Source of the DNA: Methylomarinum sp.
Lineage (GTDB): Bacteria; Pseudomonadota; Gammaproteobacteria; Methylococcales; Methylomonadaceae
NCBI GenBank assembly: GCA_013139755.1
Contig: WTAG01000494.1
Location: 1 to 7,314 of the forward strand
Reading direction: 5' to 3'
Length of the DNA stretch: 7,314 nucleotides
Part shown: in pieces, positions 6,751-7,314 of the stretch
How positions within the stretch are numbered: the first letter of the stretch is position 1
How the letters are laid out: the number at the start of each line of letters is the position of its first letter
Program-made: the position numbers and the translations under genes
The notes under the pieces: model-generated
Told to the model about the DNA's origin: nothing
Database searches by the model: none
What the model saw: the letters and a program-made list of their open reading frames with translations, nothing else

Positions 6751-6785
6751 TTACCCACAGAAGCTGTGGATAAGTCTGTGGATTA
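6751..6785. promoter_or_regulatory. Cluster of three DnaA-box-like 9-mers upstream of priA
   Basis: Within 35 bp there are TTACCCACA on the plus strand (6751-6759), a perfect TTATCCACA read on the minus strand (TGTGGATAA, 6765-6773), and a one-mismatch copy on the minus strand (TGTGGATTA, 6777-6785). Boxes 1 and 2 form an inverted repeat, CCACAG-AAG-CTGTGG, extended outward by three more pairs after one mismatch. Boxes 2 and 3 are a direct repeat with a 12 bp period. TTATCCACA is the consensus high-affinity DnaA site in many bacteria. The cluster lies 63-97 bp upstream of the priA start, so it could put priA under DnaA control. Binding itself is inferred. Confidence 0.55.
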
Positions 6786-6834
6786 AGGCTTTTTAAACTA
6801 CCTTGAATCCCGTTTTTATTGGGGTGGAGCTAGA

Positions 6835-6863
6835 TTGTGTTAATTTGATGCGCATTGTATAAT
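6835..6863 (+). promoter_or_regulatory. Possible sigma70-type promoter on the plus strand, target unknown
   Basis: TTGTGT (6835-6840) and a perfect TATAAT (6858-6863) are separated by 17 bp, the optimal sigma70 spacing. The -35 element matches TTGACA at only 3 of 6 positions. No plus-strand gene follows before the window ends, so a transcript from here would be antisense to the methyltransferase gene. In a 22% GC stretch a TATAAT can arise by chance, so this is weak. Confidence 0.2.
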
Positions 6864-6960
6864 TCTTAATTATCAACATGTTATATATGTCAATAAGTAC
6901 TTGTGGTTTTTTAGATGAGGTTAATATAAATATAAATTTTTCATGTGTATAAGGTGAATA
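6841..6960. other. AT-rich intergenic stretch between the methyltransferase gene and priA
   Basis: Only 27 of these 120 bases are G or C, clearly lower than the flanking genes. The stretch lies beside the DnaA-box cluster at 6751-6785. I find no convincing gene. A 28-codon minus-strand frame at 6793-6879 lacks a ribosome binding site. A 6-codon plus-strand frame at 6963 has an AAGGTG ahead of it but is too short to support. A TTGACA (minus strand, 6893-6888) and a TATAAT (plus strand, 6858-6863) are present, but neither forms a convincing promoter for priA. The stretch probably holds the priA promoter and the 3' end of the methyltransferase transcript. It has no hairpin with a U-tract. Confidence 0.5.
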
Positions 6961-6987
6961 ATATGTCTTATAAATGTAAGTAATAAG

Positions 6988-7314
6988 TTACGGTTTTACA
7001 AATTTAAGTGTCATCCGGTCACTTTCCCCTATAGCTAAATACTTTTCACGACCTTGATCTTTTAATCGTAGTGTAGGTGGCAATGTCCAGACACCTTTAG
7101 GATGGATTGTCGAGTCGTTTGGGTTAGCATTAATTTCTGATTTTTCTATAAATTTAAATCCTGCATTTTCTGCTAAAGTAATTACATAAGCTTCTGTTAC
7201 ATAGCCGGATTTTGCTTTCGGATCTTGCTTGCTTTTAGCTAAGGCGCGGTGTTCAACGACGCCTAATATGCCCCCTGGTTTTAATGCATCGTACATGGCT
7301 TTAAATACACTTTC
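6988..7314 (-). CDS. Class I SAM-dependent methyltransferase, C-terminal part (N-terminus beyond window edge)
   Basis: The reading frame stays open through the right edge, adding E-S-V-F-K-A before the first in-window Met (7296). That Met is therefore probably internal and the gene is partial. The segment reads A-M-Y-D-A-L-K-P-G-G-I-L-G-V-V-E-H, the typical LKPGG strand/loop that follows the SAM-binding core of class I methyltransferases. It then has GYVTEAYVITLAENAGFKFIE, the usual late helix and strand. The C-terminus (TLPPTLRLKD, ESDRMTLKFVKP) resembles what I recall of a predicted methyltransferase family (COG4798-like) of unknown substrate. The SAM-binding GxGxG motif and any signal peptide would lie outside the window. 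The stop is TAA at 6990-6988. It is separated from priA by about 300 bp, so co-transcription is not implied. The methyltransferase fold is fairly sure; the substrate is unknown. Confidence 0.8.
   Translation of the reverse strand, partial: ESVFKAMYDALKPGGILGVVEHRALAKSKQDPKAKSGYVTEAYVITLAENAGFKFIEKSEINANPNDSTIHPKGVWTLPPTLRLKDQGREKYLAIGESDRMTLKFVKP

Noticed and set aside
6793..6879. A 28-codon minus-strand frame in the spacer upstream of priA
   Set aside because: It has no ribosome binding site, spans the DnaA-box-adjacent spacer, and has no hydrophobic or domain pattern.
6951..6983. AAGGTG followed by a 6-codon plus-strand frame (MSYKCK), considered as a leader peptide
   Set aside because: It is too short to support. 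No regulated gene follows on the plus strand, and no attenuator-like hairpin is visible.

Overview
The window looks like chromosomal DNA from an AT-leaning gammaproteobacterium. The support is a full-length PriA, a SirB2-family membrane protein, and a LexA whose helix-turn-helix resembles versions I recall from sulfur- or methane-oxidising gammaproteobacteria. That last affiliation is an impression from memory, not a search result. I see no insertion sequence, CRISPR array, tRNA or rRNA. Every convincing gene lies on the minus strand, so transcription runs from high to low coordinates.

From the right edge, in transcription order, the genes are as follows. First comes the C-terminal part of a class I SAM-dependent methyltransferase, cut by the window end (6988-7314). 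An AT-rich spacer of about 300 bp follows, with three closely packed DnaA-box-like 9-mers (6751-6785) ahead of priA. Next are priA, the primosomal replication-restart helicase (4475-6688), and a large secreted zinc metalloprotease with C-terminal beta-sandwich modules (1684-4314). A strong hairpin lies 9 nt after the protease stop. Then comes lexA (729-1370), a 50-residue single-helix protein (546-698), and a SirB2-family four-helix membrane protein (118-474).

The most interesting part is the lexA block. Its promoter carries a perfect direct repeat GTTC-N7-GTTC (1408-1422) overlapping the -35 region and spacer. That is the SOS-box architecture known from alphaproteobacteria, not the CTGT-N8-ACAG palindrome of E. 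coli-type gammaproteobacterial LexA. The small gene 30 bp downstream of lexA has a good ribosome binding site. It probably shares the lexA transcript, which makes it a candidate SOS-induced membrane peptide. It is shorter than usual ORF cut-offs and easily missed.

Two loci bear on DNA replication and repair: priA, with its DnaA-box cluster, and lexA with its downstream peptide. A physiologically unrelated exoprotease sits between them. I see no complete new defence or mobile system here. The lexA–small protein unit is the best candidate for something undescribed.
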